Shown here piece by piece: positions 23,116-35,800 of a stretch of DNA of 64,000 bases. The stretch covers positions 372,501 to 436,500 of the forward strand of contig JAOPHQ010004266.1 in assembly GCA_030340625.1 (NCBI GenBank), written 5' to 3'. Numbering within the stretch: position 1 is the stretch's first letter; every line of letters begins with the position of its first letter. The notes beneath the pieces were generated by a model. The model saw only the letters and a list, made by a program, of their open reading frames with translations. It ran no database searches and was not told the DNA's origin. This DNA comes from Merluccius polli. Taxonomy: Eukaryota > Chordata > Actinopteri > Gadiformes > Merlucciidae. Made by a program: the position numbers and the translations under genes.

Positions 23116-23760
23116 GGCCTTGTTCAGACTGCTAGCCCAAATCTGTTTTTTTGGCATATCCAGATTGTATCCAGATTGATTTAAAAAAAAGGTTTGGGCA
23201 GCAAGAAAACACATGAAATGGGATTTTTGCAAATGGGATCCAAGACACATTTAGAGGTGGTTTCAAATGCAATATTTACAGATGTGTCTCAGTTTGGACG
23301 CTCTGGCCGCTCAAACCGGATGTCAAAGAATCTTTTGCATCACTCGTAGCGTGACACACATCAACGCCAAATCCAGAGTGACGGAAGTGCATCAGAGCGG
23401 TTGAGCAGAAGCAGAGCGGTGCTCTTTGGCGGTATGGAGGACAACAACGCTAGGGATGTCCCGATCCGATCTCAAAGACTCGGGAGTATCGAGAGTATCG
23501 GGACAATGAAGGCATTTTCTTTTTATGATCGGTATCGGCTATATTGAGAAGGAACCTAAGCCCGATTCTTCGTTTAAACTTCGTAAATGGAGAGCACAAT
23601 ATGTGGCAGGAGGCAGAAGCACAATTTGTGGCAGGACGTGGCTAAAATGTCTGCGGTGTGGAAATCTAACTATAAAGGCAGGAATCCCGTCTGTGTGCCT
23701 CCCATTCTGTCTGCATGCCTGGTCGCTTTTGGTGCAATTTGGACACGCAATATATGAATA

Positions 23761-23823
<63 letters not shown>

Positions 23824-24275
23824 CATTTAGGAACCGTTTGGATGCAGGCAATTTTTTTCTTAATACATTGCAGAGCTATTTAATTGTCAAGCATATACAT
23901 TGGATTGATGTAATAACTTTAATGTACTTGAAGTGTGCACTGTGCAAATGTATTATCTAAGTATCAGATCGGGAATTGGTATCGGCAGATACTCAATATT
24001 AAAGTACTCGGATCGGGGTCAGGGGTTGAAAAAACTTGATCAAGACATCCCTAACACAGCCAACAGTGCATAGACATACGCTGAAATAAATTGTCTGCTG
24101 GCACTTTGGGGGAGTCTTCTGTTTCTTTTTTTTTGCCGAATCGATTTTTTTGTTTGAAAGCCCTGTCCCCAGTGGACGTAGTGACGTCTACGTTGTTACC
24201 ACATCAACCCATGCAGATAGGTTGGTGATGTCTGGACACAAATCCGATCTATTTGCCTGCAGTCTGAACGAAGCC
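23116..24275. mobile_element. MITE with GTTCAGACTGC termini, carrying a nested hAT
   Basis: Left end GGCCTTGTTCAGACTGC, right end complement GGCTTCGTTCAGACTGC (15 of 17 match). It belongs to the same family as 8658-9126. Interrupted by the hAT at 23451-24052. LINE-like sequence lies on its right, possibly also on its left. Confidence 0.65.
23451..24052. mobile_element. hAT MITE (602 bp) with TAGGGATGTCC termini
   Basis: Left end TAGGGATGTCCCGATC, right end GATCAAGACATCCCT. Flanks AACAACGC and AACACAGC agree at 6 of 8 bases, a probable worn 8-bp duplication. GATCGGTATCGG-type motifs recur near both ends, as in known fish hAT families. Contains (TAA)n at 23759-23820. Confidence 0.75.
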
Positions 24276-24289
24276 ATAGTTCCCTCAGC

Positions 24290-24600
24290 AAGTCACCCTG
24301 TTTAGGGCTGCTATGGCTGCGGGTATCAGGCTTTTGCCAAAGAGGAACTCCTCTGTACCTCAGGGTCCTGTACCTGTGCTCAGAGGGCAACAGTGAAGTG
24401 ACGATTGAGTGGGTGTGTGATGTCCTGTGCTATTGTATTTGCAATGCATGTGATGGCCTTACAGTTGAGCCCTGAGAGGTAGGGAGTGGGGAGACCTATT
24501 ACCTTGGCAGTAGTGTTCGTTATTCGTGTGAGTTTGACCCGGTTTGTGACAGAGAGAGCATGTTAAAGAAACAGGTGGTGCAGTAGAGCAGGACGGGTTA
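24290..24600 (-). pseudogene. LINE reverse transcriptase C-terminal fragment (CR1/L2-like)
   Basis: Minus strand reads ITNTTAKVIGLPTPYLSGLN, then AQDITHPLNRHFT, and after a one-base frame change LPSEHRYRTLRYRGVPLWQK. HPLN...(L)PSGRRYR is the tail common after the reverse transcriptase in fish CR1/L2-type elements. 5'-truncated, frameshifted and dead. Confidence 0.65.
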
Positions 24601-27330
24601 GTTGCTTCAAAACTTCTCCTTTATAAACAAAGACAGAATTTTGCTGTCAGAAAATCACAACTTTGAATATCAATCTAATCCTCAGTCCAATAGCGTCAGT
24701 GCTACTTTGACCATCTGAAACACAAATTATTAAGAATAGCTGAAGAGGTGAAAAAAGTGGGGACAAAAATTTAGGGTTGTAAAAGAAAAGGCAAGAAAAG
24801 GATATGAAAGAAGATGTGGATCAGGCATGCAATAAACATGTCACAGCCAGATGACAACCAGGGTCAAAGTGCTCTTGAGAGAATATTTATAGTTTAATAA
24901 TATATAGTTTAAAAGTTAGCAGTATTACTAAAAGTACAAATTAGTTTAAAAACAAGTGCCTCTATGTTTTGCTTCTATGTTTAAGTTATGAGTATAATGA
25001 ATGTTTTCTAACCATTCCATGGACAACTACATTATGTATGGAGGTCCCATGCACAGAAGAGAAAAATAGCGTGCCCTACTATTCAAAGGTAGGTACCTCA
25101 CTTAGAAAGAAAGTTTTAAGAACCCTAGGGTAGGCTTTGTGGCGGAATAACTGGTTTTATTGTGGTTTTGTAGCTTGACTCAATTTGTCATTCCTATACT
25201 GGGTGATAAATGGTTTACACAAAGTTATAAGGTTGTTGTTTTTTTTAACTTTATTTCTTTGGTGTTTCACAAATTACATGTATATTAGGCTAAAAAAATT
25301 AGGCAAAGATTCTTTAATTAGTTCTTGAACCCATTAAATAGTAATGCTTACTATTATTTCCACTTTTCTTTTTATAGAACCTCTATTACAATGACTGTCA
25401 AACTTTTAATTAAAAAAGGGAAGATGAAAATGATTTCAAAGTGATCAAATATTAATACATAAAGAGTGGTCATTTCTCTTGGCTGGCATATGTTCTTTGT
25501 GATAAAGCGGCTTGCGTGAAACATTTGTCTCCCAGAACATTTGTGTGGTGGTGGACACTTGACCCTTAATGATGGGCCAAAATCCATACCTGCACTCAAG
25601 TTTTAAAAAGATTACTGCATGTGCCATTGATTCATTAATTCCAACTCATTTATGCAAAACTCAAAAACTCCTTGAGTCCTTTGTTTCACCAATCTACTCC
25701 ATTGAATTCAAGCGCAGAAAGTAAAAAAACTTCTCGGTTAATTGTAATTCTTGAGCATTACCGGTCCAAATCTACTTGAAAGAACTTCAATTAAAGTAAC
25801 AGTGTACTACTCTACCAAGTCTACTTATTTTTGAAGTCAACAAGGATTTCTCCATAGGAATAAAAGTGCACTCCAATAAAACGACGAACACGGCCGAGAA
25901 AGATAACCTCCCCACCCGCCTCCCCTCCTCTCCCATGTATCCTCCTCCGCACTCCCCAGACATTGTGGTCCGGGTATGGGAAACACTGAAAGGCTCTACT
26001 TCAGCCCATCACTCAGTGTCCTGTAGCACCGTCTACAGTTACAGTAAGTGATACTCTTGAATGGACAGGAGGGAACCCAACGCCACACCGTACCGCTCTG
26101 CTTGCCCCACACCCGTGCAACACTGAAGCCATTGTTCACTTTTACTTTTTCTGCATACCTTTCACTTCGAACATCCAGAGGGAGAGGAAAAAACTCACTG
26201 GAGACAAAGTTCTAAAATTAGCCATGTTGCACATGGCTAATTGGCTATGTTGGACAGGCGAGGAAATGGCAACCCAGGCTGTTCTTGCATCTTATAAGTT
26301 TATATTCATGAGGTCATATACATGTCAACACTACTACATTACCTATGTTGTTAATACAATCCCCCACCACACACACACACACACTCCTCCTACATCATCC
26401 ATACAAGATCAAAATCGGAGAAGGCTTTTACCGTAAAATGACTGAACAGCCCCAATCATCATCAGGGCCAAAGACTGAGATAAGTACGCTTGGGGAGAGG
26501 GGGAGAGAGCGACAGAGAGAAAGAGAGAGAGAGAGGGAGGGAGGGAGCTGGGGGGATAGTTAGTGGCTAGGGAGGCTGGGGAGGGGGGCAGCAGCCAAAC
26601 TGATGGATTACACCAGCTCTCTCCTGGGTAAATGGACACCGGCAGCCCGTCCCCTCTTAACAATGTCTCAGCCTGTATCGTCATTGAAACGTCTCCAAAG
26701 ATGGAGGCCAACATGCAGCCGAGCCACTTAATCTGAGAGAGAGAGGCTGCATTCTCCACCACAAGCACTTGGGTTCGAGAGCGTGCACTCTCTCCCATGC
26801 ACGCCTGCACGCGTGCGCACTCACACATACGCAGACGCACGGGCACACACAGACATACACACACACACAAAACCTCCCCATCCAAAGAGATCTTTTCTAA
26901 ACAAATCTGATATCGTTTTCACAGAAAAATGACTCGTCAAGCAATACCAATATCATCTCAGGGCCAGAGATGCTATGCTGGAAACAAGACAATCCAGTCA
27001 GTCCATCGATTCAGTCAACACTAATTGCCGGGAAAGAGGGCCGTATTGCTTTCATACGTATTATTCATACTACTCATTGTCATTTGCACCGCTGCCGTGT
27101 GTAAAGTGACTTGGAGGGGGCCATGGTTTGGCATGCGGTTGTAGAGGTTATGACAACAGGGATTTGTTGGGGGGGGGGGGGGGGTTTTTGGGGGGGGGGG
27201 GGTTGCCAATGACAACAATGCCTTAACTGCGCTGAGCCGCTTGGAGTAAACAAAAGGTTCAGGTTGATTCATGTGCAAGCTGTGGAGTTAATAAGGAGAC
27301 ACGGAGAACGCAGTGCAAACAAAGCAGCAC
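24601..27330. other. Intron stretch, nothing firm
   Basis: AT-rich with a GA-rich run at about 26508-26545, short CA runs at 26370 and 26850, and G runs at 27169-27202. No gene or transposon recognised. Confidence 0.7.
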
Positions 27331-27620
27331 GTTCATTCACTCACTTGATGAGTCACACATTCATCCGTTCACTCGCTCACTTGCTAATTCCTACTCATTC
27401 ACTCACTCATTCACTCTCTCACATGCTCACTAGCGTCCCCACTTATTTACACAGTCACTTGCTCACACAAACTCATTCACTCTCACATGCTCACCCACTT
27501 ACTCACAAATTTACCCACTCACTCACTCACACACTCACACAATCGCTCACTCACCCACTCACTCACTCTCACACACTCACCTGCTTACTCACTCATTTAC
27601 ACACACACACACACACTCAG
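27331..27620. repeat. (CACT)n-derived minisatellite
   Basis: Degenerate ACTCACTC / TCACACAC units over about 290 bp. Thr/His/Ser-rich frames are artefacts. Confidence 0.9.
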
Positions 27621-27763
27621 TCAGTGAGCACAACTCACTCGACATCCTCACAAGTGTCCTTGACATTTAAACTAGCTGAGCTTCTAGGAAATCCCCGACC
27701 CCACGCCATGAGTCCACAGATTGCCTCGTACCACTTGACTTGATCCCAAAAAAATGATTTTGT

Positions 27764-27866
27764 AGTGAGAGAGACAGAGAAACAGAGACAGAAACAGAGA
27801 CAGAGAGCTGGAGAGATGCAGCGACAGAGATAGAGAGATACAGAGACAGAGTGAGACAGAGACACA
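27764..27866. repeat. (GACAGA)n purine-rich repeat
   Basis: GAGACAGA and AACAGAGACAG units in tandem. Confidence 0.9.
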
Positions 27867-27984
27867 TATCAAAGCTTGTGCTGATTGTGCGGATGATTTT
27901 TAATTGCACCTGTGGACAGACATATCACAATTTATCGTCCGAATGACGAAACAATTGTTACAGTAGAAGCCTAAGCTACCTATA

Positions 27985-28201
27985 GGCCCTTTTCAAAGGG
28001 AGAAACACACAGGTGTAGCTCATCATTTATTATTTATGGGTCTGTTCGATTTAGGTATGGCAGTGTACCAGTTAAGACACAACTAGTCAAGTAAATATAC
28101 ATTGACCATTCTGGTGCTGCGACGGACGTAAATGAATCCAACCTAATTACAGGAACACAAAGTGACTTTGCCCTGTTATTGACGACTTGTGAAAAGGGTC
28201 C
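27985..28201. mobile_element. Small MITE-like palindrome-ended element
   Basis: Ends GGCCCTTTTCA and complement GGACCCTTTTCA about 215 bp apart. No coding and no clear target duplication. Could be chance, although the arrangement is typical of fish MITEs. Confidence 0.4.
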
Positions 28202-29807
28202 ATTCAATGTGGTAGTATGAAATTAGATTTAACTTGAGTTTTGTAGTGGGTTTAAAAAGTTAATCTTTGTTGATATTAAACATGTCTAATTGTCCTTTGG
28301 AGTGATTTAAGACTGGATTGCCTGCAGGCTAATATATGGGTACGGGTCAACAAAACTACTGACAATTGAGATTTCCTTCCTTTTCTTTTTGTCTCCTGGT
28401 TCAATCATAGAGAATGGCCTGTGATAATTTTAAAGTAATGTCTGACGCCAGTATATTTTAATTGTTTGAATGATCATTTAATTTCTGTGAAATTATCTCC
28501 AAATCCCATCACATTCTTCCAACTCACAGTCAGGAATCAGTCAAACTTAACCCATGTCTTTGGACTTACAATAGGAATAGATATTATATTTCTATGCATA
28601 TTTACACCATGTCATATAATGTATTGAATTATATATTGAACACATACTGTGTATCATATATTGCATTGTGTAGCATATTGTATATCATATGTAATATCGT
28701 ATGTATGTAATGTGTATCGGATCATATCGTCATACGATATTGTATCATACATATAATATAAAACATAAAGTGTATACTTAAATAACTAATCCAAGCTGCT
28801 GGCAACTCAGTGAATGGCATAATACACAAAAGTATTTTTTGTAATTATTTCAATTTAAATTGAAATCAAAAGAAAAGAACTAAAGGAATTATTTCTGGCA
28901 CCAAGATATATCAAAAGGAAAGCCTTCATGTTGTTATATAATAACTCAAAAGTGCAAGGTGTTGTGCTGTCAGAGCAGCAGAGCAAGAACATGTATGCGT
29001 CACCCCCCAATGTTACTAAGGACCGGTCGTTCAGCGATTATAATGGAAGGTAATCATGTCAATAAGTAGGCCGCTAATAACCACAAACACAGAGGGCGAG
29101 AGCACTCTGGAAGTGGAAAGCTATTGTACAACTTATGGCGAATAATTACAGCTCATGGCGGGGGGTCTTCTGGGGCCTCACTTCCCGTTTCATCGAGAGA
29201 CACCTGCCCATTTAAAAAAAAGAAAAACCTTGAATGGGTGCCGTTACTGTATTGTTGCTGTACTGTACTGTACTGTACTTTATGCCACCACCACTGCCAC
29301 CACCAGTGCCACCACCGTGCTCCTGTTCTAAAGCGATTCAGTGGATTTTGTGAGCGAGCGCTTCGGGGGCCCCTTCGGGCCCCTGCAGGAGCGATAGTGT
29401 CAGTCTGCTGAGTCGGCGCTCAACAAGACGCGCGGCACGGTGCTGCAAGCACTTAGCTGGCTCCCCGGGAAGCACATCCGTGAAAAAAGAAAAGGAAAAA
29501 AAAAACTTGGAAACGGAGAAAGAGGAGAAACCTCTCCTCCTCCCTCTGCGGGAGGGAGGAAAAGGGGAGAGAAGGGGAGGGTAAACTAAAATGGGTTGCC
29601 GAAATTAGAAAGAGAGAATGTATCCTTTTTATTTTTGTGTGAGGGACCCATTGTGGCCGCTTTCCTGCCTGTGACTTTAGTCTGGAAATCTCGCTCTTCA
29701 ATCTCTCGGACTACCCTCCCTCCCTCCCCACACAGAGGTCACTGGTGCTCTCCGCTCGCCCCGAGTGATGCTGCGGCGCCGCAATTAAACTACCCCTCTA
29801 GATGGAC

Positions 29808-29838
<31 letters not shown>

Positions 29839-30327
29839 CGGTAAGAATGGGAAAGGGAGAGAGAGATCCTTTGGCCATCTTCTATTGAATATCTCGTGTT
29901 ACAAAGAGCATTTTTCATTAGCTGGACAGATCCCCTTCCTTCCACCCCCAACCCGACACATATTCACTTCTCCCCACCACACAGGCAGGGTGATACGTGT
30001 GATCAAGTAGCCAGCATCGCTGACGGCAAATAATGACTTAGTGTGTGTGTGTGTGTGTTAACGGACTAGCCAGTAGGCCGGCAGGGATTAAAGGAATGGT
30101 GGAGGAGGTGGAGGGGTCTGGGTGGGTGAGGGGAGTGGGGGGGTGTCCATGGAGTCGTTTTGAACCTCGTTATCCACCATCCTAACTGTGCATGGGATGA
30201 GAGTCTTTGGCTCTCTGACACCCGTACCCTCAAGAGCTTCCACCGCCAAACAAGATGAGCTGCTGCTGTTGTTGTTGTTGGCAGTCAAACACAAGCGGCC
30301 AGCCAGCCCTGAGCATGCTGGTGTGGG
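28202..30327. other. Intron stretch, nothing firm
   Basis: Includes an AT-rich degenerate repeat built of CATATTGTAT-like words at about 28600-28760, (TACTG)n at about 29262-29280, (GA)n at 29808-29838 and (GT)n at 30041-30058. No exon recognised. Confidence 0.7.
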
Positions 30328-30640
30328 TTAGGGCTGCAACTAACGATTATTTTCATAGTTGATTAATCTAATGATATTTTTTTCGATTAATCGATTAATC
30401 ATTTAGTCCAGAAAATGTCATAAATAATAGAAAATCCCATCAAGTTATCAGAGTCCAAAGTGAGGTTTTAAATTTGCTTTCTTTATTTGACAAGCAGCCA
30501 AGAATAAGATAACAAGAATAACTAAAGTATTCATTTTATAACGATTCATTAACCAATTTGAATTTCTGAAGCATCAAGCAGCAAATGTTTGGTATTTGTA
30601 CTGGATTAATGTATTATAAACGATTAATCAATAATAAAAA
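30328..30640. mobile_element. hAT element left-end fragment
   Basis: Starts TAGGGCTGCAACTAACGATT, followed by TCGATTAATCGATTAATC, the recognisable end of a widespread fish hAT family. The matching right end (AGTTGCAGCCCTA) is not seen within the next kilobase, so the copy is truncated; the right limit given is approximate. Confidence 0.6.
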
Positions 30641-31261
30641 TGTACACGCCACTGACAATGGGGTTTCCACTTCTGATTGTTCGGATTTATGTTGTTTTTT
30701 TTGTAGATGTTAAGAAGTCAAAAATAAATATAGAAATTCTGTAACATAGAAGCGCTGACACGCTGGGGGAAGTATTGTTGCCATGGCTACATGATGTATG
30801 TGTATTGTTCACCAGTTAGCTTTATCAATTGTAGTAATATAGCTAGAAAACGGCTAGCATATTAATTTATATAATTAACTAATATTGCTTATTGTTACGG
30901 GCAGAGTGCAAATTGTACTGTGACATTCACGGGCGTCTCCAATTGTTCACTTTTTTCCATAAAGGGAACACAAGAAACTTACAGACAATATACCGCTATG
31001 CTAGGGGGTAGGAAGCATTAATAATGTGTGTGTGGGGGGGGGGGGGGGGGGGGGGCAGACAGCCTTCCGAAACAAAAATCACAATGCAATGTTATTTTCC
31101 TGCATTTACACACCCTTTCATGTGTGTCTTAGCTATTCCAGGAGACCATGTAAGACAAGAGAATGACAAGTAGGGTTGCATGAGGGAACTCCTAACACTG
31201 GGTTAAATTTAACACCGAATTTTGAGGTGGTTGCATTAGAGCTACAGCCACGAGTTTCCTG
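30641..31261. other. Intron stretch, nothing recognised apart from a G run
   Basis: G run at about 31036-31055; otherwise unique-looking. Confidence 0.65.
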
Positions 31262-31265
31262 TTAA

Positions 31266-31758
31266 AGGCATACTATGCAGTGTCAAACAGCGACCCCTCA
31301 GTCGCTGCGGAGTACTTGTATTTAACGTTATCTGTCGTAAATACCACTCACCAGAGCTGTCTCTATATACGGCTCTACGTCTCTGCACTCACGGCCTGAG
31401 CCCCTCCCCCCTGTATACCGGTACATGTTCAGTAGGTTGGAAGCGTCGGACATCCAACAGGCAAAAGGTGTCTACTGACCGCGTAATGTTTCAGGTGAAT
31501 GCCTGCTAGCATCTTCCACTGAGGCTGCTTCTTATGTCGCCGATGTATGTGACGTCGCGTGACGTCGCGCCGTAAAGCAATTTGTGATTCTCACGAGACT
31601 TGTCGGGGGCGCCGTCTTCAGACTTGCATTGCTGGTTCTGCCAGCGGCGACCCTCCCCAGCGCTGCTACCGGGATGATTCGCTATACTACGAGTTTGTTT
31701 ACCATCGAAATTACTTTGAAGCTGTTATATTAAGGTACAAAAGTTGCATAGTGTGCCT
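31266..31758. mobile_element. Kolobok-like MITE with TTAA duplications
   Basis: AGGCATACTATGCAGTGT at the left, complement of the right end AGGCACACTATGCA, both directly flanked by TTAA (31262-31265 and 31759-31762). TTAA duplications are made by Kolobok and piggyBac; the AGG start favours Kolobok. No coding. Confidence 0.7.
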
Positions 31759-31762
31759 TTAA

Positions 31763-33208
31763 ATCACCACAGTGTGCTATTTCACGTTTGAGCCGAATAC
31801 CATGGGAATTGAAGCCGTATTGACAGAGATACGTCCATCAAAAGTGCATTTTACCCACCTGAAAGTGAATATTTTTTAATACAAAAAATGTGGTTACTGT
31901 GTTGTCAGTGTACATCAGGGAATCCAATTGGATATCATTTAAATCACCATCATGTTGACATAGGTAGCATAGTTTTGATTTGGCATGGTAGCTCGTAGGG
32001 ATAGCTAGCAATGCAGACGTGCAGCCTCCACCCAGCAGGGCTAGTAACACAGTGACAGTGTTACTTCTATGCCGCATTGGATTTATTGCAATACATATGC
32101 TATGCCACCTAATATAAAGCAGTACTGGTAGTAGTAGTAGCAGAGTCCCTTTTCTGGTAGTAGTTATTGATCTAATCATCAAGACATTAAATAAATAATT
32201 AAAATATGAATAATAATAATAAAATAATTTCTTTAAAGTTGAACATGTGATTATTTTTCACCAACATGAGATATTACCAATGTAATCAAACATTGTATTT
32301 GGCTAATAGGCCTATATGAGTAAATTGTATAACATTCATTTAGTTTGCATCGACTTTTTAACCACCACAGGCAGTGTTACATCTAGCCCTACATGTGTTA
32401 CAACTAACCCCACAGGTGGGGTAGATGTAACATTTCAGTTCAGTTCATTGTTACCAACTGGATTGTTCCAGTAGTATAAAAATATGATTATTCTCACCAA
32501 AATCTACAAAAATACAAAATGTGTTAGGTTACACCGTTCTCCCCAAAAATGTGCAATATACGATGCAAATGATGCAATATACAGACATGTAATAATACCA
32601 TTAAGGCTAATAATGTATTAATTCCAGAGCCCGTTAATAGAAATGTTGTCATGTTAGTGAAGCACAAGTGATTAAAAATGTAGAGTCTCTTTTCTATCAT
32701 TTTTGGTAATTTATTTAAAAAACAAAGAATTTAACAGTTGATTTAAGAGTTGATTTTCTTTCTGACATGTCTTGTCATAGCAGGCAATTATAGTAATTTT
32801 ACACTTTCTTGCAATGTGGACCTGCCCTGGGCACCAATAATTTAAATCGAGAAGGATAAAGCTAATGATGTGCACCCGCTTGTTTGTGACTCCTAGGGGT
32901 TGAGTGACAAATGACAACTGCAGCAGGTTACGTCTCGGGTAAAACTGTATAATTCACCATGGGGGGTAGTTAAATTTGTGAACAAGACATGCATATTTCA
33001 AAATATTGAATATATATTTTAAATCTCATTTGAACAGTTTAATTTAAAAGCCCCCCTCCCCCCCCCCTCTAAGAGTTCTCCTGGTGGGTCTCCAGGGGGG
33101 CCCTCATCACATATGGCCAAGCCCCCCTCCCAGTCCCCCATAATTTGCACCCTGGTTACGGGTAGATTTTGAATATATATTGTTATTATTATACATTGTT
33201 TAATATAT
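31763..33208. other. Intron stretch, mostly unrecognised
   Basis: A short inverted pair GTTACATCTAG / GTAGATGTAAC lies at about 32377-32432, a possible transposon remnant. C-rich patch at 33052-33070. No exon recognised. Confidence 0.6.
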
Positions 33209-33710
33209 GTTTTAGTTAGGGCTGTCAAAATTAGCGCGATAATAACGCATTAACGCAATCTTATTTTAATTTGATTAAGAAAAAATGACGCATTAACGCA
33301 TTCACGTGATCGCACGTGAGCTCTGTGTTCGTCAATCGACTTATCAGCCTAAAAAAAAACATGGCGTCGACGGGTGAACTACTGAATGTATTGTGTGCAT
33401 AAAATATGCTTTTTAATAAACTGTACACTTACGAAGTTGTCAATGCCTCGTTTTATATGTTAAGACCCTGATTATACTACCACTACCAAGGGCGTCACCA
33501 GCTTTTTGAAAGTGGGAGGGACATATTTTGTTGGGGGGTTTGGGGGTCCTCCCCCAGAAAAATTTGAAAGAAATAGTTGCAATTTCCCGCATTCTGGTGA
33601 ATTTTACCATGTTTTCAGATTTAAAATGATCTCCCTCTTTCATTGATTTTCCTTGGAGCTGGCATGGTCTGCAATTACTGACTACTATTATGTTCTGGTG
33701 TAATACACAG

Positions 33711-34054
33711 TAGTGTTGCACGGTGCACCAATACTTCAAAAGTACCACGATTCTCGGGGGGGGGGGGGGGGGGGGGGGCGCGCGATCATAACACACCCCG
33801 GACCGACGGGGCGGGTGGCGATTGTAACACACCGCCTCCGGTTAGGACAAATGACTTTAAAAAAAAAAAAATTATGACAGTCCTGGGCCGGCCCAAAGAT
33901 GTGCCCTGGCTGCGGTGCCAGTGTGTTTTGCACTTCACACTGCCGCCGCAGCGCCGCGGTAAAGCACAACAATGTTATTCGAGTGTTTCTCCTTGTCCAG
34001 GAAAAGTATCAAAATCGCAATTCTCAACTTGGTATCGGTATTGTGACAACACAA
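33711..34054. mobile_element. hAT element (innermost of three nested hATs)
   Basis: Ends TAGTGTTGCAC / GTGACAACACAA with perfect 8-bp duplication ATACACAG at 33703-33710 and 34055-34062. It includes GGTATCGGTATTGTGACAAC near the right end, as in known fish hATs. Contains a 23-base G run and a CGCGCG module at 33756-33840. Confidence 0.88.
33756..33840. repeat. G23 homopolymer with CGCGCGATCATAACACACC module
   Basis: G run, then CGCGCGATCATAACACACCC, GGACCGACGGGG, and a second, related stretch GGCGATTGTAACACACCG. It resembles the complement of the module beside the C run at 6475-6545. Confidence 0.8.
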
Positions 34055-34557
34055 ATACACAGAGGACTGAAGTGACTGTGTTCAGCGTTCAATCTGTGTT
34101 TCTGAAGTCTATCGCTGTCGTTGATCCGACTCTCAACATAGGCTTGCTTCGGTGCGTGTTTTGAATGCGTGCGTGATGCTGCTTTGTGTGTTAACAAAAA
34201 CAGGAGTGGATTTCTATTTATATGGGTATTCCCCCTACTGATAAAGTGGAACGGATTTGATTGTGAAGCAATGGAGAGAGCGCTGGACTAGTAGACCAGT
34301 CATGCACTAATATTTTTGATGGCAAATGTGGGGGGGTCCAAACGACTTTTTTGCAAGGGTGGGGGGGACGTGTCTCCCCCCCAATTATATTATGGTGACG
34401 CCCATGACCACTACTACAAGAAGTGTCAGGCTATTTCTAGCCTTGTAGCCTTGTTTATTTTTTACCAGGTGAGATGCCCGTAGCACTCAAACGTATAGCA
34501 GTTTGGTAGAATCGGCTAAAAACTTAGCTTTGCGTCGTATCGGCTTTTTGTTGCTCT

Positions 34558-34698
34558 CCATGGAACGTTGGAACTCGTTCTCATACTAAACATCCCAGAA
34601 CCAGTTTACACCGGAGTTCTCCTTTAATCACCATGGTAACGTTGGAACTGGTTCACATACAAAACATCCCAGAACCAGTTTACACCGGAGTTCTCCTT
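34558..34698. repeat. Two tandem 73-bp units
   Basis: CCATGG(T)AACGTTGGAACT starts both copies (34558, 34631); both end in CAGTTTACACCGGAGTTCTC. Lies inside the outer hAT. Confidence 0.9.
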
Positions 34699-34889
34699 AT
34701 TTGGTAGGCTATGAATGACAATGTGTCATTCCATTTGATTATCTCATTTAACTTCAATGGGAGTGGATTTCAAATAGAATTTAAAAACTGTGATTAATCG
34801 TGAGTTAACTCGCCAATACTATGCGATTAATCAGTTAAAAATATTTTTTTTTAAATAAAAAAAAATCATTTGACAGCCCTAGTTTGAGT

Positions 34890-35644
34890 TTATTCCCATA
34901 CCTGATAACACAGTTGCAGATATTGACAAATGTAAAATGACTACTTCTCACCAATCAGAACGGGAAAAGCCATATTCAGTGGTGCGTACGTAGGGCCCCC
35001 AAGCCTGAACACGATTTATGTACACAAACACACCGGCAACCTGGGCCCAGGAGAGGGGCTGGTGAGGGTGGCTGACATGGAGAAAAAACATTTGTAAGAT
35101 AAGCTCAGAGTGCAACTCTGAGTTCTTGGCACTGTGCTGAATGTCAGCATATCAAGCTCACCAAATACACCCCCCAATGACTGAATACATTCAGCACAAC
35201 TTGCGTCAATGGAATTTGAGCCATTTATTCTGACAATGGCTATGCAGTTCTATGGTATTGGTTCTATCTGGCGGTGGGAGAAGGCTTTGCGTTTTCCCAC
35301 CGTGATTTAACAATGAGTCTAAGCAGCGAGCTTAGACAGTGCCATGATCACCAAAATAAATAGCATACATGCACAGTCTCACATTCTCTACTAGCTGAGG
35401 AATGTTATAAACCAGACAACATCCTGTCATTTAACAATAACAGGAGGAGGTGGAGAGAATTGCAGAAGTTGCGGTGTTACAATTTGTTACATAAATAATG
35501 TACAGCATTTTACAAAAATAAAAGATTATGGTCACAGAAAATCAATGAAAATGGCCATGAAAGTGATGAGTTTTATTATTATTGATTTATTGGTTGAAGT
35601 AAAAATAATAATTCTCCTTCACTGCATTTTATTACTCTATTTAT
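34890..35644. other. Intron stretch, nothing recognised
   Basis: Unique-looking AT-rich sequence without exon or transposon features that I can name. Confidence 0.65.
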
Positions 35645-35649
35645 GAGTG

Positions 35650-35689
<40 letters not shown>

Positions 35690-35724
35690 ATGTGTGTGTG
35701 CATGCGTCCGTGTGTGTGTTGTTG

Positions 35725-35757
<33 letters not shown>

Positions 35758-35800
35758 CATTATGTCACAATGAGGAGTGTGTGTGTGTGTGTGTGTGTAT
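35645..35800. repeat. (GT)n microsatellite cluster
   Basis: GT runs at 35646-35756 and 35778-35798 with small interruptions (CA in the pre-mRNA). Confidence 0.95.

Larger units (their letters stand above)
33487..34406. mobile_element. hAT element (middle of three nested hATs)
   Basis: Ends CAAGGGCGTCACCA / TGGTGACGCCCATG (13 of 14) with perfect 8-bp duplication ACCACTAC at 33479-33486 and 34407-34414. Interrupts the outer element and is itself interrupted at 33711. No transposase frame. Confidence 0.9.
33217..34881. mobile_element. hAT element (outer of three nested hATs)
   Basis: Perfect 13-bp ends TAGGGCTGTCAAA / TTTGACAGCCCTA. Flanks GTTTTAGT (33209-33216) and GTTTGAGT (34882-34889) agree at 7 of 8. 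Subterminal AACGCATTAACGCA and CGATTAATCGTGAGTTAAC blocks match a common fish hAT family. Without the nested insert it would be about 740 bp and non-autonomous. Contains a 73-bp tandem duplication at 34558-34698. Confidence 0.9.

Noticed and set aside
23759..23820. Poly-Ile/poly-Leu frames
   Set aside because: Products of a (TAA)n microsatellite inside a hAT element.
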